Shown piece after piece: positions 24,801-35,688 of a DNA stretch of 64,000 nt. A program made the position numbers and the translations under genes. Source of the DNA: Daphnia carinata (lineage: Eukaryota; Arthropoda; Branchiopoda; Diplostraca; Daphniidae); the NCBI RefSeq assembly GCF_022539665.2, contig NC_081336.1:6616278-6680277 (forward strand), given 5' to 3'. Position 1 is the stretch's first letter; every line of letters starts with the position of its first letter. The notes below the pieces were generated by a model. That model was not told where the DNA came from and made no database searches. It worked only from the letters and a program-made list of their open reading frames with translations.

Positions 24801-27800
24801 TGTCTTATGAGTATAATTTTTTTTTTTTTAAGCCAGGCTACTGGACAACTTTTGCATTCATAACAAAGATATTGAAATTAACTTGAAATGTCTTATCAAT
24901 ACTTCTACTATTATTTTCTTAGTTTAGCATCGTTTTTTGTTTTCAGTGGGGTCTTAATCTTCACAACATTCAAAAATTGGGATGTTTTTTTTTTTTACAT
25001 TGTTCGGTTTTTCTTCTAGTGTTCCATTTGGGGATTCTTTATTGTATTTTCATTGAAAACTGTCTGGTCTACTATCTCTTTATGTCGACGGCTATACTAT
25101 ATAGAATTCAGTTTAGAGTTTAGTAGCCTATTCTTTCGTTTTTTATTTTTGTTTTTTTTTTTACCTGTCTTTCTAGTAGATTTGATTAACTCGGGTGGGT
25201 TGTTTTGCAGGTGATATTCCCATTGTTTCTCCGGATTTGGACGACAGAGGTAGAGAGTCTAATCCCGTACTTTTTAACTAACTCATTTCTTCACATTCTG
25301 GGACTCAAAGCATTTTATTATCCTTAACCTTCCAATATTTTTTCGTAAAAATTTGATTTACCTCCCGTGTTTCGTTTCGCCATGATTTAGACGGAGCTCT
25401 CATCAAGGTAATCAACGAGCTCATTGCTGCCATCAAAGAGCTCAAAGTAGAAGTCCAGGCAAACGTGCGTTTACAACAACGTTTTTTATTGTTGTACAAT
25501 GGACGTTTAACTGTACTAACTTATGTTTATTTTTTTTTTTCGTTGATTATTATAGAGGCAAGAAACGCGCCATTTGAGGGATGCCCTAGAGAACTGCGAG
25601 ATGTGCAAACCAGGTTAGTCCAACAAAAGGGGGGGAAAAACAAAAAATCTCAGATTGACATACGCAAACAGTATTGACTCTTACTCTTTAAAAAAAAAAA
25701 TAATACTGTACCACTATGCTTTAAAAAAAAAGAATAGCAAAAGAAATCTGTTGGCGGGAGGATTTGGAAAAGTAAAGATGATTGTACAGCTTTTAAAAAA
25801 TGCCAAAAATGCCTGTAATAATACTTGAATAATTTGAAAGACTTCAAATCTAAGGGACGACGCATGTCGTCCTGCATTGGAACACACACTTCCTAAAGCT
25901 ATGATGCAACGCGGAAAGTTACAAATAAAGCGGGATGATCGAAATGCAATGTTCCAGTCAATTAAAGTAGCCCCAAAACCAAAAGACAAAAAGAAAAAAA
26001 AAAAAAAATAATAAGAAATTCATTTGACATGCAACCCACGCCCTCATTTCAAATAAAGCCAAAAAAAAACAAAAAAAAACAAATTAAGCACAAAAGAATA
26101 CAGAAATCAAAACCAAACAATCAAATGTTCAGGCAAACCGATGAAGGAAACTTGTGCCTCTTCTCCGCCACCTTGCTTCCCGGGCGTCAATTGCATGGAG
26201 ACAGCCGACGGTGTCCGATGCGGACCTTGTCCGCGCGGTTTCATCGGAAATGGACGGACTTGCAGGCCAGGAATCTCTTGCGCCGATCGTCCTTGCTTCC
26301 CCGGTATTTTTCAAAAAAAGTTTACTTTCTTAAAACATCAACTTCATGTTACACCTCCTTTAAAGTCCTGACAAGACCGTCTAAATCATTCCCTCATTTC
26401 TAAACTCGAATTAACAGTTTTAAATTAACCGTCATGGCCGTGTAGGCACTTGTGTACGATAACACATCGGAAATGATGATCATCCTTTTTCTCGTGTTTC
26501 TTTAGGTGTTCGCTGTACCGATACTGAGAACGGCGCTCAGTGCGGACCTTGTCCTTCAGGATTCGTCGGAGACGGCCAACGCTGTCGACCTGACAACGCT
26601 TGCAAAAGCAATCCCTGCTACGCTGGTTCGATTTCATTCTATATTTTGCTTCATCTTATTTTTCCAAATTTCATTTACTTTTCGAATAATCACCGCGTAC
26701 ATTTAAAATAAAAAAAAAAAAAAAAGGTGTTCCCTGCCAAAATTTGGAAGACCCTCCCTACTACCGGTGCGGAGCTTGTCCAGCTGGTACCACCGGAAAC
26801 GGAACTTTCTGTAGCGACATTGACGAGGTATGTTCGTTTTTTTTTAATGTTTGATTTTGAATTCATTGATTCGGTCACGTTCTCTCTCCTCGCGTCGTTA
26901 CGCTAGTGCGACCTAGCCAATCCTTGCGACACGCGAGTGCGCTGCCATAACATGATGACGGGCTTCCGTTGCGACCCTTGCCCACCTGGCTTCACCGGGC
27001 CGTCCGTCCAGGGCGTCGGCCTCGAATACGCCCGCCTTAACCGTCAGCGTTGCATTGACATTAACGAATGCGCTGACGGCCGCAACGGTGGATGCGTGCC
27101 CAACTCGCGATGCATCAACACTGAGGTACACAACGCACGAATTGAACCTGCGACGCATAGGCCGATCTAATGTTTTTTTTGTTTAAATTCTTTATGCTGG
27201 GCCAAATCAAAGGGATCCTTTCAATGTGGTGAATGTCTCGAAGGCTTCTTTGGCAACCAGGCAGTGGGTTGCGAGGATACGCCCGGAATGTGCCCGGATG
27301 GGACCCGGTGCGATGCCAACGCGGATTGCGAACGACCAACGGGAACGGGTCCATACCGTTGCAAGGTATAGGACTAGATGACAATCAAATGAGGACGAGA
27401 GGTGAATTGATTGGTTTGTTTGTTACACATATTCTTTTTAGTGCAAAATCGGCTATGCTGGAAATGGCAAAGTTTGCGGACCGGATCGAGATCTCGATGG
27501 CTGGCCCGACTATGATTTATCGTGCACCGATGACAAGTGTCGTAAGGTTAGAAATGAAACATTTAAAATAGTGAATAATTAATGACGTTCGTGTGTGTAC
27601 ATGCGTTGCAGGACAATTGCGTCGACACTCCCAATTCCGGACAAGAAGACGCTGATCGTGATGGCATCGGAGATGCTTGTGATGACGACGCCGATAACGA
27701 TGGCATTCCCAACACTCCTGTAAGTATACTCGTTTTCAATTATTTTCTAACTTCGTTTATGGCCCTACATTAAGCACAAACATTGGTATATATTTTATAT

Positions 27801-30408
27801 AATTCAAAGATGCATTTTATTTTGATATTTTCTGTTTCAAACAAGTGCATATCTCATCTGTTCGAATGATTTTTTATTTGTTACAGCGTGCCTTGGGCGG
27901 TCCGGTAAATTCCGTCTTTGTATTTTGATCCAACTGGTGTTTTGTATACGTATTTTTTTTTTTCATTTTTGCATTTTTAAAAAGAAATACTTTCATGGCT
28001 TCGAATCGTGTCAGAATACTGCCAGCATGATAGCTTTTTGTATCCACCCTTTTATTCCCGATTGGAATTTCCAACGGGAGTTCCGCCAAAGAATTCACGG
28101 AGAAGAAAACATGCAAACACAAACACAAAACAAAAATCTAAAGTAAATGCCGCCATGGTCGCTGATTGCCGTAAACAATATTTAAAAACAAGAAACAAAA
28201 AATACGAAAAAGAATAATGTATTTTCTCGGATAAACGACCTCAGTGTCACATTCCCTCAATCGGCTTATATGCACGACAATCATCGATGTGATGATTATG
28301 ATAAAGTATCTTCATTTTGTTACATTTCCCTTTTTTTTTCGGATGAATTTCCAGGACAACTGTCCATTGGTAGCCAATCCTAGTCAATCAGATTCCGACC
28401 CGGAAGGCTCCGATAAGAAGGGCGATGCTTGTGACAACTGTCCCACCGTGGCCAATCTTGACCAGGAGGACACGGACGGCGATGGAAAGGGTGACGCTTG
28501 CGACGATGATCTCGATAACGACCGTAATTTTTTGCCACAAGATGTTTTTGTTTTAAAGATCATTTTCAGCTTTTGTAAATGGCATGCAGGAATTATGAAT
28601 TCTCGTGACAATTGCCCGAAGACGCCCAATCCCGATCAGAAAGATTCGGATGGCGATGGCCTGGGCGATGCTTGCGACAACTGTCCCAATACACCCAATC
28701 CGAACCAGTTTGACAGCGATAGCGACTTGGTCGGCGACGTCTGCGATACAAATATCGACCGTGACAAGTAATGGCAGCTGTCCTTTTGTTTTTTCTTCCT
28801 CTTTTCAACCGGCCCACTGTTAAGAGTCTAACAAAAATGATTTGTTTATTTAAAAAACAAAAAACAAAAAATTAAAACAGAGATGGTATTCAGGACTCGT
28901 TGGACAACTGCCCGACGATTCCCAACAGCGACCAACGAGATGCCGATGACGACGGTTTGGGCGACGACTGCGATCCGGATGCTGATAACGATGGCGTTCG
29001 TAACGAAAAGGACAACTGTCCGATTGTTTACAATCCCGATCAGTTGGACACGGATCGCAATGGAGTCGGAGATGCATGCCACGACGATCAGGACGCCGAT
29101 AAAGTGCCCGATTTCTTGGACAACTGCCCGAACAACTCAAAGATCTACGCCACCGATTTTCGCACTTATCAGACGGTCGTGCTCGATCCCGAGGGCGATT
29201 CTCAAATCGATCCCAATTGGGTTATTTACAACAAGGGTGCTGAAATCGTTCAGACGATGAACAGCGATCCTGGTTTGGCTGTTGGCTTCCACCGTTTTGG
29301 TGGCGTCGATTTCGAAGGAACGTTCTTCGTCGACACGGAGATTGACGACGACTATGTTGGCTTCATTTTCAGTTACCAAGACAACGCCCACTTCTACACG
29401 ATCATGTGGAAAAAGAACACTCAAACTTATTGGCAAGCAACTCCATTCCGGGCTGTCGCTGAACCGGGCATCCAGCTCAAATTGGTCAAGTCTAATACAG
29501 GACCTGGTCAGATGATGAGAAACTCCCTTTGGCACACGGGTGATACCGAGAATCAGGTGAAATAAAAATAGCTGCAAACTTTCTCTGCTTTCTATTATAA
29601 TTTAATGAATCGATTGGTGACCGTGATAATCAGGTCAAATTGCTGTGGAAAGACCCGCGTAACGTTGGATGGAAGGAGAAGGTGGCCTACCGTTGGTTAT
29701 TGCTCCATCGACCCAAGATTGATTTGATCCGTCTGCGTATCTTTGAGGGCGAGAACATGGTAGCCGATTCCGGTAACGTCTTCGACTCGACCCTCAAGGG
29801 TGGTCGATTGGGTGTCTTCTGCTTCTCTCAGGAGATGATTATCTGGTCCGATTTGGTTTACCGATGTAACGGTGAGTCAAGAATAGCTTTTCTTTTTTTT
29901 TTTTCCAAGGATTTCAAATCGCCTGTATCACTTGGCTAGCAATCCGAGCTCATTTGCATCGTGACGCAAAGAGAAAAATATTCATGTGAACCCTTCACCT
30001 TCATGTGGCTATCTGTTTACATGTTTGGCATAACTCACGCGTGATGCGTCGATCTGTTGACACACTGATGGAACCTCGTGTTCTCATTTATTTTTTTGGC
30101 AATAGATTGTTAGACGCTTGCTACAAATACTTGCCGCCTAATGAGTGATGGGCTTGTTGTATGCTGTACCGTCAACGGCCAAGCCTGACGCGTAACTCAA
30201 ATTCCAGTGTCATTAGGTTTATTTCTCTGTTAGCAATGGGTTCATCAGGTTGAAATTTTGATTCGAGTAACATGCTAAAATATTTTGGAATTTTTTCTTT
30301 TAAATTACAGACGCAGTGCCAGAGGCTATCTATAAGGAATTACCGCCCCGACTGCAAAAGGAGGTACAGGTGGACCGCACCCGTGCCCCAAGTCTTTCTG
30401 CCAACTGA
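19935..30408 (+). CDS. Tsp: Thrombospondin (pentameric, COMP/TSP5-like group)
   Basis: Twenty exons: 19935-20043, 20279-20455, 21849-22183, 23346-23478, 24520-24642, 25211-25249, 25391-25464, 25556-25613, 26133-26303, 26506-26625, 26727-26827, 26907-27125, 27213-27365, 27442-27546, 27612-27719, 28355-28523, 28590-28767, 28881-29556, 29634-29871, 30311-30408; about 1127 residues, every junction in phase. Order: signal peptide ([16 protein letters not shown]), N-terminal laminin-G-like domain ([24 protein letters not shown], an Asp/Glu run), a Ser-rich linker, a coiled coil ([16 protein letters not shown]) with interchain-disulfide cysteines CEMC, four to five EGF-like modules, calcium-binding type 3 repeats (many DxDxDGxGDxCD and DNCP motifs), and the L-type lectin-like C-terminal domain ending near WSDLVYRCN. 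No type 1 or von Willebrand C domain is seen. It is a secreted extracellular-matrix glycoprotein acting at cell-matrix and muscle-tendon junctions. Long 5' introns (up to about 1.4 kb) contain only low-complexity sequence, including a GA microsatellite. Confidence 0.95.
21819..21848 (+). other. Poly(A) tract forming the 3' splice site of thrombospondin exon 3
   Basis: About 29 consecutive A residues run straight into the AG before exon 3 (21849). The pyrimidine-rich stretch lies some 30-50 nt upstream of the junction. The acceptor before exon 11 (26727) is likewise preceded by about 17 A residues. Confidence 0.7.
22947..22966. repeat. (GA)n microsatellite in thrombospondin intron 3
   Basis: About ten uninterrupted GA units followed by further purine-rich sequence in the intron between exons 3 and 4. 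Confidence 0.8.
27887..27904 (+). other. Candidate 18-nt cassette microexon of thrombospondin
   Basis: TTACAG acceptor, 18 nt CGTGCCTTGGGCGGTCCG (RALGGP), then GTAAAT donor, inside the intron between exons 15 and 16. Both neighbouring exons join in phase 0, so inclusion adds six residues between PNTP and DNCP in the type 3 repeats without shifting the frame. Skipping gives the usual repeat wording, so it is listed as optional. Confidence 0.4.
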
Positions 30409-31696
30409 TCAACGCAAATTCAGTGGAACGAAATAAGACTGGAAAGTGCAGCGCATAGAAAAAATATCAAGAAAATCAAATCAGACGGGAGGAAACAATA
30501 ATCAAAGAAAAAAACACAAAACAAACAATAAAAAAAAACGTACCTTCTCTTAAGAAATTCCTCCAAGAGAACCACGAAAATAGAGCCAACTTAAGAGAGA
30601 ACCATTAGAGAAGAGTTGACGTTCTTCGAGACATTACGGTTGTTGTTTCATTTTTTCTTTTATGGTAAACATTTTTTATTTTATTTTTTTTTTTATTTTC
30701 GTTGTTGGATTTTTCTTTTTCTTCTGTTTGTAAATGGGAAGACGCCCCCCAACCGGCCATTTTTCATTTTTTGGTTGAATTCTTTTAACACGTACACAAA
30801 AGGAAAGGGAAAAGAAACAGTGACAACTAAAAAAAAAAAATTCACGTACAAATCGTACACGCGCACTTGGTTGTTTCTTTGGTTTTTTTTATCACACGTT
30901 TTTTTTTAATTTTTCTAATCGTCTTTACTGAATTTCGGAAATGAGAATGTTTTGAAAATTTGTAGTTTCAACGACGATGAGGTGGAGGTCAAACCAGCTT
31001 TACGTAATGACGTGTATAACCAACAATTTTTGTCTAATCAAAGCAGCGTATTAATGTCAATGTACATCATAATCACTAGAACAACAAAAACAAAATCAAC
31101 CCCTTTCGAAAAAATCAACCAAAACATAAAAAAAAAAAAAAAAAAAAAGAGGGGCAACTGCCTCTTTCACAACGCTTGCTCATTATGAATATATATGCCT
31201 GTCTATCCCGAAAACCACCAGCCCCTTCTCCCTCTGTATCATCATTCACGTACACGCTACAGTCTTGTTACAGAGGTTTAAAAATACGCTGCTGTATCGT
31301 CACACTGCCAAATAAGGTGTAACTGCAAAATGGCTTTTTTTCCGAAATATACATCAGTGCCTAATCCATCGATTGAATTTTTTGTTTATTTTAATATATT
31401 TGGACATTTGTAGGTATTCAATTGGATTTAATAAACAAAGAAAATATTTGCCATCCAGCTGAACTTGGGCATTACTCGTTCTTCAGTTCTATTCGAATCA
31501 ATTAAAATGTGCTGAGAAGATGAATTTTTAGTTACAGCTTCGTAATAATGTAGAAATTTGTCCGCGAAGCAATGGGAAAACTATTTATAGTTTCAAACAT
31601 GTAATTGCGAATTTGTAGGGGCCGAAACAAGCTTCAACGTCCTCTCCTTCTTTTTGCCGTAGTGGTGTAGAAATAGGACTGCAAAGTGCAGAGTAG

Positions 31697-32092
31697 TCTG
31701 CCCTAAAAACTTAGTTAGCTTACTGTTTATTGCTTACTTTCTTTCAGTAATTTTTCCCTTTACCAGGGTCAGACTTGCCGCGCCGATCAATTTTCCGATC
31801 GCGATCTCCGATCCGATCTTTTGAGTTTGATCGGATCGGGCGATCCGATCAAACTGCGAAAGATCGGATCGGCGATCAAATTTTGCCGATCATTTTTAGC
31901 GATCATTTTTGTGCAGCATCTAACGGTAAAAATTTACACTGTTTCGCGAAAATAGCATTGGCTGTCACAGCGATAGTCACTGGCGGCCATTGAGGGTGAA
32001 CACTAAACAGTTTCCTTCAATCTGCCCTAAAAACTAGTTAGCTTACTGTTTATTGCTTACTTTCTTTCAGTAATTTTTCCCTTTACCAGGGT
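31697..32092. repeat. 72/73-bp direct repeat flanking a 250-bp insert
   Basis: 31697-31769 and 32021-32092 are identical from TCTGCCCTAAAAAC to TTTACCAGGGT apart from one extra T in the first copy. They enclose 31770-32020, which carries the GATC palindrome. The arrangement suggests a segmental duplication or an insertion that duplicated its target. Confidence 0.8.
31807..31872. repeat. GATC-dense inverted repeat
   Basis: Left arm 31807-31838 and right arm 31841-31872 are near-perfect reverse complements, both built on GATCCGATC, TTTGATCGG and their complements, with a two-base spacer. With flanks (31785-31920) the tract has about fourteen GATC sites in about 135 bp. Confidence 0.8.
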
Positions 32093-32356
32093 TATAGATT
32101 TGAATCTGTGCTCTCATTTGGCCAAAGGATTTTAGATCCAAACGTAAATATGATGGTTTAGCAGCACCCTTGTGAAGCAGACGATATTAGTGTTGACACT
32201 AGTAGTCGACAAATCTCGGAAACTGTGCCTGTTAATCATTGTTTTTGACTGCTTAGAGTTAATATTGGAAAGCTAGAGCTTAATAAAAAGTTGCGTAAAA
32301 ATAGAATCAGAATTAAGGTTTTGTGAAATTCTGACGGGTGAAGTTCCTGTTGAAAT

Positions 32357-34263
32357 ATGGTGGCTACCAGTGTTCGCAGGATATGCTTGTGTAGTAGCCG
32401 GCTACTACCCTTAAAATCATATCCTCTTCAAGTATCGCCTGCGCTATCACGGTTATTAATACAGAGACAAAGGTTTTGACAAGTTTTTATTTAAGATATT
32501 CTTTCCATTTTCGTCCAGTTTTCCTTTTGATAAGTTGGTGTTACCTTAAGCAATTCACAAGGTTTGTGAATGTTCATCCACAGATGAATGAATTGGTTGA
32601 CATTTGTATGCATATTTTTGTGACTAAATTGTCCTTCAAAAACCTGAATTATTTATCTAAAGCTCTGTAAAATGACATTACAGCATTTCACCTTAACAAA
32701 TATTTTTAGCTTCATTTAACATTGTCAGCAGTGTACTTCACTAGAAATTTTAATCTGCTTAGTAATGTGTCAACTGCAATGGCCTAAACTGTGTCCTTTC
32801 TAAAAGGTTGATAGCATGGGCTTGCCAATTCAGCAGCCAGGTAGCCCAACCAGTTAAGGCACATGCCAACATTGGCACCATCGGACACGTTGACCATGGA
32901 AAGACGACACTGACCGCAGTATTTAGAACGTTAAAAACAAACAGAAAACCTTATCGTCAATAATAGTTTCTCGCAAATAGGCCATCACCAAAGTTTTACA
33001 GAAAGATGGGTTAGCAAAGTTCGTGTCGTACGATGCCATCGATAAAGCCCCAGAAGAAAAGGCCCGAGGCATCACAATAAACATAGCTCACGTGGAATAC
33101 TCCACCGAGAAAAGACACTACGCTCATACAGACTGCCCTGGTCATGCAGACTTTGTGAAAAACATGATCAGTGGTACATCTCAGATGGTAATAAACACGG
33201 TACACTGATACAGCAATTTGAGATGTATGATCTTTTTATGAATTATAGGATGGAGCCATCGTTGTAGTTGCTGCGACAGACGGTCAGATGCCTCAAACAA
33301 GAGAGCATCTCCTCCTCGCGAAACAAGGTAAAAGACTACACATAGCTCCTTGTTTCGTTTTTTGCATTATTCAAGAAAATTTTCATTTTGCCAACAGTCG
33401 GAGTCAAGCACCTCGTGGTATTCATCAATAAGGCTGATATGGCAGACAATGAAATGACCGAATTAGTTGAAATCGAAATGCGGGAACTTCTATCTGATTT
33501 CGGGTTCGACGGCTTGGCAACACCGGTCATTCACGGCTCGGCTCTACTGGCCTTAAACGGTGATGAGAGCAGCCTTGGTGCCCCTTCCATCAGGAAATTA
33601 TTAGCTGCCATCGACGAGTACGTCCCCACGCCACAACGAGACGTTTCATCACCTTTCTGGCTGCCCATCGACAGCGCTTTCACTGTACCCGGTCGAGGGA
33701 CAGTGGTCACGGGAACCATAAAGAAGGGGACGCTTAAAAAAGGTGACGAAACGGAACTTTTAGGTCACAGTTCTACCATCAAAACAGTTGTAACGGACGT
33801 CCAGGTCTTCCGCAAATCGGTACCTGTTGCCCAAGCTGGTGACAACGTCGGCCTGTTATTGCGGTCTATCAAGCTGCCTCAAGTTCAACGAGGAATGGTG
33901 CTGGTAGCCGCTAACAGTGCAACGATCGGCAATCGTTACAAGGCGCAGCTGTACCTGTTAACGCGAGGCGAGGGTGGTCGTAGCAGGCCCATCATCTCTG
34001 GTTACATCCAGCAGATCTTCAGCGCAACTTGGAATTTGGCCGTGCGGGTGGATATGCCGAGCGGTAAAGACATGCTCATGCCCGGCGATCATTCTGACGT
34101 CAATCTCACCTTGCTCAAGCGAATGGCTATCGAACCTGGCCAGCCGTTTACGATCAGAGAGAACAACTACAATGTCGCGACGGGAATCATCACGGAGAAA
34201 CTGAGTGACGCCACATTAGTCAAGGGCGATTCTCTGGACAAAGTTACTTTTAGTGACCAGTGA
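32357..34263 (+). CDS. TUFM: Mitochondrial translation elongation factor Tu
   Basis: Five exons: 32357-32472, 32834-32918, 32981-33187, 33249-33327, 33398-34263; about 450 residues, phases consistent. Exon 1 encodes an Arg/Leu/Ser-rich, acid-free presequence ([20 protein letters not shown]), typical of mitochondrial import. G1 GHVDHGKT, the ARGITIN switch I, DCPGH (G3), NKAD (G4) and GSAL (G5) are all intact, followed by EF-Tu domain 2 ([15 protein letters not shown]) and domain 3. It delivers aminoacyl-tRNA to the mitochondrial ribosome with GTP hydrolysis. Introns and a presequence rule out bacterial contamination. AATAAA lies at 34290-34295, 27 nt after the stop, and an 8-bp inverted repeat (34264-34280) follows the stop directly. 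Confidence 0.95.
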
Positions 34264-34289
34264 CCACTTCAATGAAGTGGAGTTGGATG

Positions 34290-34295
34290 AATAAA
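34290..34295 (+). terminator. EF-Tu poly(A) signal
   Basis: AATAAA 27 nt downstream of the TGA, followed by T/G-rich sequence. The position suggests a very short 3' UTR. Confidence 0.65.
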
Positions 34296-35688
34296 AAATA
34301 TGTTTAGAAACTACTTTTGTTTTTTGGGTTTTTTTTCCGTATTTGTTTCATTTTACCTTCGAATGTTAAAAGCTCGAGTTCTTCGGGAAACGTTTTCGTC
34401 TCAAATAACATTTAATTTCTTTTACGGGTATAAGGTACGAGTAAAAATGGCCACCCTGTTAGGCCTGAAGAAATTCTAGAGTAAATATAACGAATTGCTT
34501 AGCAAACCAAAGACAGCCAAACCAGCAATTGAAAACATCAATAACATCAAGGATGAAAGATGTACTGAAAGAGCGGGGTTCCATCCGAGTGCACTAAACA
34601 GATTACGATTTGACAAGCTAACGAGGTAGATTCTCTGCGTGTCAGGTGACTCGGAAGAAGGTTCTTCCAGGTAACTTACATCCGAGTTGGTCCTTGATAT
34701 CCGTCAATTTTGTCCCTTGAACATCGCTGTTTCCCAATATATCGTTGAATGAAAGAACCGCAGTGGAATTCATAAGCCATCACAGGGGTACACTTAAAAT
34801 AGCCGAAACCTTGGTGAATGTAATGCGATCAATGTTAACGGCTTGGGCGAGAATCCCCCCCCCCCCCCTTTTTCCAGTAATTTTTTTAAAATGTCAAACC
34901 TCCATCTTGTAACTAATACGACAGCCTCTTGGGTTGAGAGGGAGGGTACGTATGACATTACAAGAGGTCTTCCTTGTGAAATTCTATCAATGCAGAACTT
35001 TCCCCCTTTTTCATGACTTCATTCAAGAAATTGAAGACCAACATGAACGCTGAAGAGGGAGAACATCATACGGAGATGGATACAACAATCGTTGTCCAAT
35101 TACGGGCGTCTTGCAGTACACGTAAGAAACGGGGTCTATTAAATGTCATGTCCCAAATTCCGTAATAGTGATGGGAGTGAATAACCACAAGTTATACCAT
35201 ACAATCAATAGAATTAGGTTGCTTGAGCACATACCTCGTCGTAGCAGTGAACGAGCTTTATAATAATGATAGATGAATAATACACACCTGGTTATTCAGT
35301 GCAATATGCTTTTACTTTCTACAGGAATAATCAATCTCCCTTTCTTTTCAGAAATTATTAATTTATTTTTCAACTTTTGTATGTCTCAATTTTATGTTTA
35401 AATTTTCATTTAGTTGCATTTCTTACATAGCTGCTGTTGTTTAATTCTTACGATATCCGCATAATTTAGATTAGATCTTTACAGCACAAAAATCGAGTAA
35501 AAACAAATGTGAAGCTAATCTAATGACTGTTGGCGTAGTGATTACAAAGATGTATACAATTTTTCAAAGAGTTTATATACCACAGTTTGGAGCCAAGTAA
35601 CAAATGGACGATGAAATTTGAATTGAAATTTTCTTATTTGTTTTCTGGGCCCCTGTAGACTTCCTCTCAGTGTTGCGCCATTACCTCC
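34296..35688. other. Intergenic DNA / 3' UTR of the Beat-like gene
   Basis: Non-coding between convergent EF-Tu and the Beat-like gene. It includes an 11-12 base C run near 34857. No open frame with family features was found. Confidence 0.55.

Larger units (their letters stand above)
30409..32356. other. Thrombospondin 3' UTR and intergenic DNA to EF-Tu
   Basis: AT-rich 3' UTR; AATAAA at 31430-31435 is a plausible poly(A) signal about 1 kb after the stop. Then come the duplicated 72-bp repeat and the GATC palindrome listed separately, and the EF-Tu leader. Confidence 0.5.

Noticed and set aside
28593-29577. Long minus-strand open frames opposite thrombospondin exons
   Set aside because: They mirror the biased GAT/GAC-rich calcium-repeat codons and show no protein features.
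32357-34263. Bacterial contamination carrying an EF-Tu gene
   Set aside because: Four spliceosomal introns and a mitochondrial presequence show a nuclear gene for the organellar factor.
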